A DNA stretch of 5,882 nt from a bacterium (GTDB lineage Bacteria; Chloroflexota; Chloroflexia; Thermomicrobiales; UBA6265): assembly GCA_029977305.1 (NCBI GenBank), contig JAPOLF010000129.1, positions 1 to 5,882 of the forward strand, read 5' to 3'. The position numbers were made by a program, and so were the translations under genes. Under the pieces are notes generated by a model. It did no database searches and was not told the origin of the DNA. It saw nothing but the letters and a program-made list of their open reading frames with translations. This document shows positions 1-5,446 of the stretch, piece by piece (the stretch's first letter is position 1; each line of letters opens with the position of its first letter).

Positions 1-516
1 AACTCGGCGGTCCATGACTTTGGGACGGTGTACGCCTGGCCGCCCATCGTCATTCAAGCGGGGTCCCATCTGCTGATTGACAAGAGCAGCATTCAGGACA
101 ATGGCCACACCTTTTCCAGTGCCTCCGCTGTCTTCGTGTACCTGGGCACCAGTGACAGCCTCTTGGAAATCCGGGACTCGGTCATCAGCGGAAACGTCGG
201 TGATTTCGGAGCGATCTTCACCGGATCATCTGGGCCGGTGCATCTCACCGGCGCCACGCGGGTGGAGTACAACCACGCCCGCCTCAATCCGGGCGCAGGT
301 GTCGGCATGGGCGTCAATGGCGTCAACCCCGGCATGGTGCTCACCATCGACCCCTCGGTGCGGATCACCCAGAACTCCTCTGACACCGATGCCGGCGGCG
401 TCTACGCCGAGTCCGCGGTCACCGTGAACGGAGCGACCACCTCGACGATCTTCGCCAACACTGCCACGAATAATTGCCCGAACTTCATGCAAGGAAGCAC
501 CTGCATCCTTTCGTAG
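1..516 (+). CDS. Beta-helix repeat protein, C-terminal part (5' end outside window)
   Basis: The reading frame is open from the first base and ends at TAG 514-516, so about 171 C-terminal residues are visible and the real start lies upstream. The sequence has the cadence of a right-handed parallel beta-helix: short strands alternating with turns rich in Gly, Asn, Ser and Asp. Examples are LLIDKSSIQDNG, LLEIRDSVISGNVGDFGAI, VEYNHA, VRITQNSSDTDAGGVY and STIFANTATNN, with the I-x-x-N and GG-x-Y spacing common in polymorphic-outer-membrane-protein or pectate-lyase-like repeats. The tail holds two cysteines (NCPNFMQGSTC) six to ten residues from the end, which could cap the helix with a disulfide if the protein is exported. 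No membrane anchor or sorting signal is seen at the C-terminus. The role (surface or secreted adhesin-like or carbohydrate-related protein) is inference. Codon choice looks less G/C-extreme than in the genes downstream. The fold call is fairly secure; the function is unknown. Confidence 0.75.
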   Translation, partial: NSAVHDFGTVYAWPPIVIQAGSHLLIDKSSIQDNGHTFSSASAVFVYLGTSDSLLEIRDSVISGNVGDFGAIFTGSSGPVHLTGATRVEYNHARLNPGAGVGMGVNGVNPGMVLTIDPSVRITQNSSDTDAGGVYAESAVTVNGATTSTIFANTATNNCPNFMQGSTCILS

Positions 517-536
517 CAGTCAGCGTCGTCCGAAAT

Positions 537-567
537 GACCGCCCGGGAGCATTGCTCCCGGGCGGTC
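537..567. terminator. Perfect 14-bp hairpin, probable bidirectional terminator
   Basis: The arms GACCGCCCGGGAGC (537-550) and GCTCCCGGGCGGTC (554-567) pair without mismatch around an ATT loop. The hairpin lies 20 nt after the stop of the beta-helix gene and 34 nt after the stop of the minus-strand release-factor-like gene, exactly where two convergent transcripts need to end. No proper T-run follows on either strand: plus reads CTCGTGTCG and minus reads ATTTCGG. It is therefore not a textbook intrinsic terminator, but strong stems with poor U-tracts are common in high-GC bacteria. Confidence 0.75.
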
Positions 568-601
568 CTCGTGTCGTGGGTCGTTCGATTGTCGGTCCGG
601 A

Positions 602-1924
602 CTAGAAGCGCAGGATCGCCGCCACGCCCCCGAACTGGTCGAGGATCGTCGCCGCTTCGCTGCGCGGCAGCGGCTCACCCGCCTTGGGCACGTGCGTGCC
701 GTCCACCGGCACCTCGATGTCGATGATCTCGATCGCGGCGCCGGTTTGCACCGCCTGTCGGATCAGCTCCTCATCCAGATCGATCTCGACCAAGTTGGCC
801 ACGTCTCCCCCGGCGGGGTGCGTCGCCGGCACCGCCCCTGCGCCGTACAGCCCGAGCGTGAAGTCGGCCCAGCCGGTCTCCTCCACGTCCTCGTTCATGA
901 TCAACCGATCGACCTGCCCCGCCCCGAGCGCCTGCAGCACCGCGATCGCCCCGCCCGCACCGCGGTTGTCGCTCGCGATCGCCCCGTGCACGGCCTTCGC
1001 GTCTGCCAATTCCTTGGCACGCTCCGCCGCCTCGATGATTGGCATCGTCGCCGCGACGATCTCCGGCTCCGTGGAGCGGATGTCGAGCGCGATCGTCTTC
1101 ACCACCTTCTCGCGCAGCTGCTTGCTGATCCCGGCGTTGAGCGCCGAGGTGAACACCTCGTCACCCGCCACCACCACCATCTGGATCCCCAGCGCCTGCA
1201 TCTCCTGCTCGGCCACCGCCGCCACGTCCTTCACGAACGTGTCGATCCGGTTCTCCGCGCGTTCCTGATACCGCTGCTGCGCGCCGCCCTGCTTCTGGTG
1301 CTTCGGCCAGCGCGATCCGGTCATCGAGAGGCTCCCCGCCGGCCGCGACCGCGTCACGATGGTCAGGTTCGCCTGCTGCTGATCACCGAGCAGCACCGCG
1401 TAGGGCGGGTTGTCCTCGATCTGCCGCGCGATCTTCGAAAGGGTCGGAGTCGGCCCGACGCGCAACGAGGTCGGGATCGGCATCCCCAGCGCCACGGTCT
1501 CGAGCAGTCCGGTCGGCGCGTGCGCCACCACGAACGCCCCGTGCGCCGAGGGATCCAACTCGCTGTCGAGGAAGTTCAGGATCTGCTCGCTGTTGGCGAG
1601 AAAGGCATCGAAGAGCGGCCCCCGCGGCCCGTGCGCGTCGACCAACTTCTTCAACTCGTGCGCGATCTCGTTGCGTCCGATCCGTCGTGTCGTGCCCTCC
1701 GCGTGGGCATCGCCACCGGAGCGCCGCTGCGACGCCTTCACCTCGGCACCGTACGTCTTCCCCGGCGCCCAGCCGTCCACCGTCCAGTCGATGCTGGCGG
1801 TCACGTAGGGAACCTCGGTCTGTGCCGGCAGCGCCGCGAGCGCCTGCAGCACCTCGCCCAACCCCGGGGTCAGCGCCGATTCGTACACCGCGCCCGAAGC
1901 GCGCTTGATGGCATCGTTGGACAT
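602..1924 (-). CDS. Vms1/ANKZF1-like (baeRF/VLRF1-type) peptidyl-tRNA hydrolase, release-factor homologue
   Basis: This 440-aa protein resembles the bacterial eRF1-related release factors (baeRF group) and the Vms1/ANKZF1 proteins, which free stalled nascent chains from tRNA on large ribosomal subunits. Residues 1-120 form a poorly conserved N-terminal part. Residues about 125-235 look like the eRF1 domain 2/VLRF1 core, with AFVVAHAPTGLLETVALG, YAVLLGDQQQANLTIV and then KQGGAQQRYQ at 211-220. From memory, yeast Vms1 carries KQGGSQ, whose Gln is catalytic; Q216 would be its equivalent. Residues 245-345 match the eRF1 domain 3 pattern (AIAVLQALGAGQVDRLIMNED), and the chain ends with LDQFGGVAAILRF. 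The ATG at 1922-1924 is chosen because AGGAAAGGA (plus positions 1932-1940) sits 7 nt upstream and because the frame before it (to an ATG at 2044) does not look conserved. No membrane segment is seen, so it is cytosolic. It is convergent with the beta-helix gene and divergent from the oxidoreductase. The family is confident; exact substrate and activity are inferred. Confidence 0.85.
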   Translation of the reverse strand: MSNDAIKRASGAVYESALTPGLGEVLQALAALPAQTEVPYVTASIDWTVDGWAPGKTYGAEVKASQRRSGGDAHAEGTTRRIGRNEIAHELKKLVDAHGPRGPLFDAFLANSEQILNFLDSELDPSAHGAFVVAHAPTGLLETVALGMPIPTSLRVGPTPTLSKIARQIEDNPPYAVLLGDQQQANLTIVTRSRPAGSLSMTGSRWPKHQKQGGAQQRYQERAENRIDTFVKDVAAVAEQEMQALGIQMVVVAGDEVFTSALNAGISKQLREKVVKTIALDIRSTEPEIVAATMPIIEAAERAKELADAKAVHGAIASDNRGAGGAIAVLQALGAGQVDRLIMNEDVEETGWADFTLGLYGAGAVPATHPAGGDVANLVEIDLDEELIRQAVQTGAAIEIIDIEVPVDGTHVPKAGEPLPRSEAATILDQFGGVAAILRF

Positions 1925-1931
1925 GGTCTGG

Positions 1932-1940
1932 TCCTTTCCT
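1932..1940 (-). promoter_or_regulatory. Ribosome binding site deciding the start of the Vms1-like gene
   Basis: Read on the minus strand this is AGGAAAGGA, with the final AGGA 7 nt before the ATG at 1924. It supports the 440-aa start over the longer 480-aa version, which would begin at 2044. Confidence 0.7.
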
Positions 1941-2046
1941 CTCCCGGCACCCGCGACCCGCGAATGCCGCATCCGTCCATTGAGCGTGGCCGATGCCTCC
2001 ATGGTAGACCACCAGTGCCGCTGCTGGGCAGGTGGATGCCCCACTG

Positions 2047-2062
2047 GTTGCGTTCTTGCAAC
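2047..2062. promoter_or_regulatory. Possible operator: inverted repeat GTTGC-N6-GCAAC
   Basis: The arms GTTGC (2047-2051) and GCAAC (2058-2062) are perfect, with a 6-nt spacer, in the middle of the divergent intergenic region. The size and symmetry would suit a dimeric repressor controlling one or both flanking genes. Five-bp arms arise often by chance, so this is only a candidate. Confidence 0.25.
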
Positions 2063-2090
2063 ACCGGGACGCGACGCCGCGCCCGCCGCG

Positions 2091-2119
2091 TTGCGCCGAC
2101 CCCTCCGACGCGGGATGAT
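2091..2119 (+). promoter_or_regulatory. Weak sigma-70-like promoter candidate for the oxidoreductase gene
   Basis: TTGCGC at 2091-2096 and GATGAT at 2114-2119 are separated by 17 nt, matching 3/6 and 4/6 of the housekeeping consensus. Transcription would begin near 2126, leaving a leader of about 65 nt before the GTG at 2192. It is far weaker than the promoter at 4680-4708. Confidence 0.25.
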
Positions 2120-2191
2120 CCGCGCATCCGCTCATGCATTCGCAGCAGGGATGCCACCGCTCCGCCACCCCGCCATCACCGTGGAACGCCC

Positions 2192-3949
2192 GTGCCGACC
2201 GACCCCGCCCGCCATCGCCGCGACCAAGCCACCCCCGGGGGAGTCCACGGGCAGGTCCTCCGCGTCGATCTCACCGCGGCCACCGCCCATCCCGAACCGA
2301 TCCCCGCCGCGTGGTGGCCCGAGGTCATCGGGGGCAGCGGCCTCGCCACCCGCCTCCTCAACCAGCATTGCCCACCCGGCACCGATCCGCTCGGCTCGGA
2401 CAACCCGCTCATCCTCGCCACCAGCCCATTCGCCGGCACCGCGATCACCACCGCCGCCAAACTCGCCTTCGCCACCCGCTCCCCACAGACCGGGATGATC
2501 GGTGACAGCCTCTCGTCCTCACACCTCGCGATCACCCTCAAGCAGACCGGCTTCGACGCCCTCGTCATCACCGGCCGCGCGTCGAAATGGTCGGTGCTGA
2601 TCGTCGACAACGGCGACGTCCGCCTCATCCCTGCCGCCGATCTCCTCGGCCTCCCCCCGGACGCCACCGCCACCGCCCTCCGCGCACGCCTCGGCGAGAC
2701 CTTCCGCGTCGCTGCGATCGGCGTGGCCGGAGAGCACGGCGTCCGCTACGCCGCCATTGCCAATGATGGCCGCCTCGCCGGACGCACCGGCACCGGTGCG
2801 GTGATGGGCAGCAAGCGCCTCAAAGCCATCGCTGTCCGCGGCGACACCCTCCCGCTCGTCGCCCATCCCAACGAGTTGGCACGAGCTGCCGAGGAGCTCA
2901 CCACCCGCAGCCTCGGCCCCGCCACCGCCAAGTACCGCGAACAGGGCACCGCCGCGAACCTCGCCGTGCTGGCTGCCCGTGGTGCCCTACCCGGACGCGG
3001 CTTCGCCTCCACCGATCCCGCCGCGATCGCCGCGATCACCGCCGATGCACTGCGCGTCGATCGGCAGGTCGACCGCCACGGCTGCGCTGCCTGCGCCATC
3101 GGCTGTGAGCACCATTACCACCTGCGCGATGGATCCACCGCTCGCCTCGAGTTCGAGGCGCAATTCGCGCTCGGGGCCCTCTGCGGCATCGACGACCCAG
3201 AGACGGTCCTCCGCGCCTCCGCCGCCTGCGACGCACTCGGCCTCGATGCGATCTCCCTCGGCGGCACCATCGCGTGGGCGATGACCTGTCGCGATCGCGG
3301 CATCGACCTCACCCCGCATGGCGGACCCGGCCCGGTCTTCGGCGATGGTCCAGCCCTCCTCGTCCTGATCGACGACATCGCCCACCGCCGCGGTCTCGGC
3401 GACCTCCTCGCCGAGGGATCACGCGCGGCCGCCACCACGGTGGGGCAGGGGAGTGAGGCATGCGCGATGCATGTCAAAGGCCTCGAGCTTCCCGGCTACG
3501 ACCCGCGCAAACTCCCCACCATCGCCCTCGGCTTGGCTGTTGCCACCCGCGGCGCCTGCCACAATCGCAGCAGTGCGTACGACATCGACCTGAGCGGCGC
3601 CCTCGGGCCGGATGCGGAGATCGCCGCCCGCGTCGCTGCCGCCATTCATGCCGAAGATCAGGCCGCGCTGATGGACAGTCTCACCCTCTGCAAGTTCCTG
3701 CGCCGCTGCTTCGACGATCTGCCGACCGAGGCCGCCATCCTCCACCATCTCGTCACCGGTCTCCCGACCACCCCGGAGACGCTCCTCGCCGCCGGCGAGA
3801 AGATCAATGCCGACAAACATGCCTTCAACCGTGCAAATGGCTGGACGCGCGACCTCGACACGCTGCCGGCCGACCTCGCGGTGCCCCATCTCCCGGCGAT
3901 GGTCGATGCCTACCACCGCGCCCGCGGCTGGGAGGCAGCCGATGCCTGA
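2192..3949 (+). CDS. Aldehyde ferredoxin oxidoreductase (tungsten/molybdopterin, 4Fe-4S)
   Basis: This 585-aa protein belongs to the AOR family, cytosolic enzymes that oxidise aldehydes to carboxylates with a tungsto-bispterin and a [4Fe-4S] cluster, usually passing electrons to ferredoxin. The N-terminal domain begins with GQVLRVDLT (20-28) and contains LILATSPFAGT (73-83) and the pterin-binding segment GRLAGRTGTGAVMGSKRLKA (193-212). The cluster ligands are C298, C301 and C305 (C-x2-C-x3-C) and, far downstream, C500 in LCKF. The family motif DxxGLD is intact at 347-352. The second one reads DSLTLC at 495-500, with Thr where Gly is common. H457 in RGACHNRS fits the active-site histidine of the archaeal enzyme, and the acidic LEFEA segment (319-323) lies where the catalytic Glu is expected. 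GTG 2192 is the only sensible start: it puts the conserved N-terminus about 20 residues in, though the Shine-Dalgarno (GGA) is weak. Length is slightly below the usual 600-620 aa. The 3' end overlaps the glycosyltransferase by 8 bp. The physiological substrate and metal cannot be read from sequence. Confidence 0.92.
   Translation: MPTDPARHRRDQATPGGVHGQVLRVDLTAATAHPEPIPAAWWPEVIGGSGLATRLLNQHCPPGTDPLGSDNPLILATSPFAGTAITTAAKLAFATRSPQTGMIGDSLSSSHLAITLKQTGFDALVITGRASKWSVLIVDNGDVRLIPAADLLGLPPDATATALRARLGETFRVAAIGVAGEHGVRYAAIANDGRLAGRTGTGAVMGSKRLKAIAVRGDTLPLVAHPNELARAAEELTTRSLGPATAKYREQGTAANLAVLAARGALPGRGFASTDPAAIAAITADALRVDRQVDRHGCAACAIGCEHHYHLRDGSTARLEFEAQFALGALCGIDDPETVLRASAACDALGLDAISLGGTIAWAMTCRDRGIDLTPHGGPGPVFGDGPALLVLIDDIAHRRGLGDLLAEGSRAAATTVGQGSEACAMHVKGLELPGYDPRKLPTIALGLAVATRGACHNRSSAYDIDLSGALGPDAEIAARVAAAIHAEDQAALMDSLTLCKFLRRCFDDLPTEAAILHHLVTGLPTTPETLLAAGEKINADKHAFNRANGWTRDLDTLPADLAVPHLPAMVDAYHRARGWEAADA
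3930..3935 (+). promoter_or_regulatory. Ribosome binding site of the glycosyltransferase, inside the oxidoreductase 3' end
   Basis: GGGAGG lies 6 nt before ATG 3942 and fixes that start over the in-frame ATG at 3807, which would read through the oxidoreductase coding region. Its position inside the preceding gene suggests translational coupling. Confidence 0.75.
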
Positions 3950-4679
3950 TCTCTCCGTCGTCATCCCCGCACTCGATGAAGGCCCAAATCTCGATCTGCT
4001 GCTCCCGGCGGTGGCGGAGGTCCTTGCCGGTCTCGCGGTCGCGCACGAGGTCATCGTCGTCACCAAGAAGGGCGACGCCGGCACCATTGATGCTGCCCGC
4101 CGCCATGGTGCGACGGTCCGCTTCCAAGAGACCCCCGGGTACGGCGGCGCCCTCGCGGCAGGATTCGCCGAAGCTCGTGGAACATGGGTGCTCACGATGG
4201 ACGCCGACGGCTCCCACCCCCCGGCGACCATCGCCGATCTCTGGGCCGCGCGCGACGGTGCCGGACTCGTCATCGCCTCCCGGTACATCCGGGGCGGCAG
4301 CGCCGAGATGCCGCGTGATCGCCTCGTCCTCAGTCGCATCCTGAACGGCGTCCACCGCGCCGTCGGCGGCTGGGCGGTGCAGGATGGCTCTAGCGGCCTC
4401 CGGTTGCACCATCGCCGGCTCGTCGCCGGGCTCCCGATCCGCTCCCGTACCTTCGCCGCCGTCTATGAGGTGCTCGCCGCGGCCCACGTCGGTGGCTGGA
4501 CAGTCCGCGAGGTCCCCTTCGCCTACGCCCCGCGCGTGCACGGCCGCTCCCACGCCAGCGCGATCCGCTTCGCCCCGGAATACCTGCGCGGGCTGCGGCG
4601 GATTGCGGACGCCCGGTCTCGGTTGTCCGCAAACCCTGCTGCAATGCGGAAAAGTGACCCAGAGGCACCGTTTCGCTGA
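3942..4679 (+). CDS. Family 2 glycosyltransferase, DPM1 (polyprenyl-phosphate mannosyltransferase)-like
   Basis: This 245-aa GT-A fold protein starts with LSVVIPALDEGPNL (4-17). It has the PGYGGALAAGFAEARG segment (65-80), the metal-binding D-x-D in MDADGSHPP (86-94), IASRYIRGG (111-119), QDGSSGLR (147-154), and a basic RVHGRSHAS near 198-206, like the loop that closes over the active site in polyprenyl-phosphate sugar synthases. No transmembrane segment is visible, so it is a short soluble or peripheral form that would transfer a nucleotide-activated sugar to a lipid or other acceptor on the cytosolic side. An oddity is that the usual DDGS-x-DGT nucleotide-binding loop reads VVTKKGDAGT (39-48), with lysines where two acidic residues are expected. 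The ATG overlaps the oxidoreductase stop (ATGCCTGA), and GGGAGG is 6 nt upstream. The family is certain; donor and acceptor are unknown. Confidence 0.9.
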   Translation: MPDLSVVIPALDEGPNLDLLLPAVAEVLAGLAVAHEVIVVTKKGDAGTIDAARRHGATVRFQETPGYGGALAAGFAEARGTWVLTMDADGSHPPATIADLWAARDGAGLVIASRYIRGGSAEMPRDRLVLSRILNGVHRAVGGWAVQDGSSGLRLHHRRLVAGLPIRSRTFAAVYEVLAAAHVGGWTVREVPFAYAPRVHGRSHASAIRFAPEYLRGLRRIADARSRLSANPAAMRKSDPEAPFR

Positions 4680-4708
4680 TTGACGCATCGCCCGCGCTTC
4701 CCTATACT
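4680..4708 (+). promoter_or_regulatory. Strong sigma-70-type promoter of the rpmH-rnpA-yidD cluster
   Basis: TTGACG (4680-4685) and TATACT (4703-4708) are separated by exactly 17 nt, each matching 5/6 of the consensus. The -35 box begins on the base after the glycosyltransferase stop. Transcription would start near 4715. This is the only near-consensus promoter noticed in the window and fits a highly expressed ribosomal protein gene. Confidence 0.8.
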
Positions 4709-4854
4709 CGCGAGGTTGCCGGGCGCGCACTGCGATGCCCGGTTCGGGTGTTCAGCGGCTTCCCGCCCCAGTCGAGCGCGGAGCCACTCAGCCGGCATCC
4801 GGCTGAGCCGCGGAATCGCGCCCCTTCGGGCGATCGTCAGAACAGGAGCCTCTC
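4709..4854 (+). promoter_or_regulatory. Structured 5' leader of rpmH with several hairpins
   Basis: About 140 nt of untranslated RNA would precede rpmH. It contains CCGGGC/GCCCGG (4719-4724 with 4737-4742), a small GCGG/CCGC stem (4755-4758 with 4763-4766), a perfect 9-bp stem CTCAGCCGG/CCGGCTGAG with loop CAT (4787-4807), and CGCCC/GGGCG with loop CTTC (4819-4832), ending 11 nt before the AGGAG ribosome binding site at 4844-4848. A competing stem CGGC/GCCG (4800-4810) would exclude the 9-bp one. This could be an attenuator, an autoregulatory protein site or a stabilising leader. No T-run follows any stem, so simple intrinsic termination is not indicated. Confidence 0.5.
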
Positions 4855-5022
4855 GTGACCAAGCGCACGTACCAGCCGCACCGGATCAAGCGCATCCGGA
4901 AGCACGGCTTCCTCAAGCGGATGTCGACCGCGGACGGCCGCGCCGTGCTCGCCCGTCGCCGCAAGAAGGGCCGCCACTCCCTGACCGTCGCCGACGAGAA
5001 GAAGTTCACGCAGAACCGCTAG
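4855..5022 (+). CDS. rpmH: Large ribosomal subunit protein bL34
   Basis: The 55-aa highly basic protein begins MTKRTYQPHRIKRIRKHGFL and continues KRMSTADGRAVLARRRKKGR, which is unmistakably L34, a small protein of the 50S subunit that threads into 23S rRNA. The GTG start is set by AGGAG at 4844-4848, 6 nt upstream, and by the KRTYQP N-terminus. Typical L34 is about 44-47 aa and ends soon after the K-G-R-x-x-L-T-V segment. Here about ten more residues (ADEKKFTQNR) follow, a small charged extension. It is the first gene of the rpmH-rnpA-yidD cluster, downstream of the strong promoter and long leader, and is followed by rnpA after 41 nt. Being short and GTG-initiated, it is easily missed by an ORF search. 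Confidence 0.96.
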   Translation: MTKRTYQPHRIKRIRKHGFLKRMSTADGRAVLARRRKKGRHSLTVADEKKFTQNR

Positions 5023-5028
5023 GCGGTT

Positions 5029-5042
5029 GCGGGTTCGCCCGC
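5029..5042 (+). other. Small UUCG-loop hairpin between rpmH and rnpA
   Basis: GCGGG and CCCGC pair around a TTCG tetraloop, directly after the rpmH stop and 21 nt before the rnpA ATG. With only five pairs and no T-run it is unlikely to stop transcription. It could mark a processing or stability point that lowers rnpA output relative to rpmH. Confidence 0.4.
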
Positions 5043-5063
5043 GCCCTGCCGGCCCCTTCGTCC

Positions 5064-5429
5064 ATGGAACGCTCCCTCCGCCTCCGCGAGTCGCATGACA
5101 TCAAGCGGGTGCGCAGCAAGGGCAGGTCCGTGACGGAGGGGCCGTTGCATGTCCGCATCCTCCCCAACGGCTCCGATCCCGCCGTGAACCGCTACCAAGT
5201 GGTCGCCGGCAAGAAACAGGGCGGCGCCGTGCAGCGCAATCGGGTCAAACGCCTTCTGCGCGAGGCGCTGCGCCATCTCCACCCGTCCCTCAAGCCGGGC
5301 GTCGATGTCCTCGTCCTCGTCCGCGGCAGCGCCTCCGACATCCCCGACTACGCCACCGCCCGCGCCATGCTGGACCGGGTCGTCGAGCGAGCCGGGTTGC
5401 TGGCGCCGCCTGTGCAACCCCCCGTCTGA
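5064..5429 (+). CDS. rnpA: Ribonuclease P protein component
   Basis: The 121-aa basic protein is the protein subunit of RNase P, which binds the catalytic RNA and the pre-tRNA 5' leader. MERSLRLRESHDIKRVRSKG at the N-terminus matches the family start (L-R-x-S-x-D-F/I-x-x-V). VAGKKQGGAVQRNRVKR (47-63) contains the diagnostic RNR motif at 58-60, followed by LLREALR. VDVLVLVRGSA (80-90) is the last core strand, and the tail is proline-rich (APPVQPPV). The length is normal. ATG 5064 is chosen by homology; the bases before it (GGCCCCTTCGTCC) contain no Shine-Dalgarno, so translation probably depends on coupling to rpmH 41 nt upstream or on a non-SD mechanism. It is followed by yidD after 17 nt. 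Confidence 0.96.
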   Translation: MERSLRLRESHDIKRVRSKGRSVTEGPLHVRILPNGSDPAVNRYQVVAGKKQGGAVQRNRVKRLLREALRHLHPSLKPGVDVLVLVRGSASDIPDYATARAMLDRVVERAGLLAPPVQPPV

Positions 5430-5446
5430 TCGCGCACACTACCCCC

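Larger units (their letters stand above)
1925..2191. other. Divergent intergenic region between the Vms1-like gene and the oxidoreductase
   Basis: These 267 bases hold no convincing gene. Open frames cross them only because stop codons are rare at this GC content. Both flanking genes start outward from here, so each should have a promoter inside. Visible elements are the ribosome binding site for the minus gene, a small inverted repeat at 2047-2062, another pair of 7-bp inverted arms (ACCAGTG at 2011-2017 and CACTGGT at 2042-2048), and a weak plus-strand promoter candidate at 2091-2119. On the minus strand the best -10-like hexamer is TACCAT (plus 2001-2006), without a matching -35 at normal spacing. 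Confidence 0.6.

Noticed and set aside
2001..2006. Minus-strand TACCAT as a -10 box for the Vms1-like gene.
   Set aside because: No -35-like hexamer is found 16-18 nt upstream and no extended -10 is present.
1925..2044. Longer 480-aa start for the Vms1-like protein.
   Set aside because: The extra 40 residues are not family-like and the good ribosome binding site is at the internal ATG 1924.
692..2191. The plus-strand frame of the oxidoreductase stays open for about 1.5 kb upstream, giving an apparent 1085-aa protein.
   Set aside because: The upstream part lies antisense to the Vms1-like gene and translates to Arg/His/Pro-rich low-complexity sequence typical of a shadow frame. The conserved AOR N-terminus begins only around 2250.
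2036..2191. In-frame ATG at 2036 as a longer start for the oxidoreductase, with AGGTGG just before it.
   Set aside because: It would add 52 Arg/Pro-rich residues with no AOR similarity, and the purine run abuts the ATG with almost no spacing.
4623..4631. TTGTCCGCA, one base from the high-GC DnaA box TTGTCCACA.
   Set aside because: It is a single copy inside the glycosyltransferase coding region, with no cluster or AT-rich unwinding region nearby.
4680..5063. Longer frame leading into rnpA from 4680.
   Set aside because: It runs through the promoter, leader and rpmH coding region out of frame. RnpA homology starts at ATG 5064 and rpmH occupies the overlapping bases.
5209..5235. The string KQGGA occurs both in RnpA (51-55) and in the Vms1-like catalytic loop, with an 11-nt identical stretch.
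   Set aside because: The folds and surrounding residues differ, and the shared bases (CAGGGCGGCGC) follow from the same short peptide in a high-GC codon usage. Coincidence is the simplest explanation.
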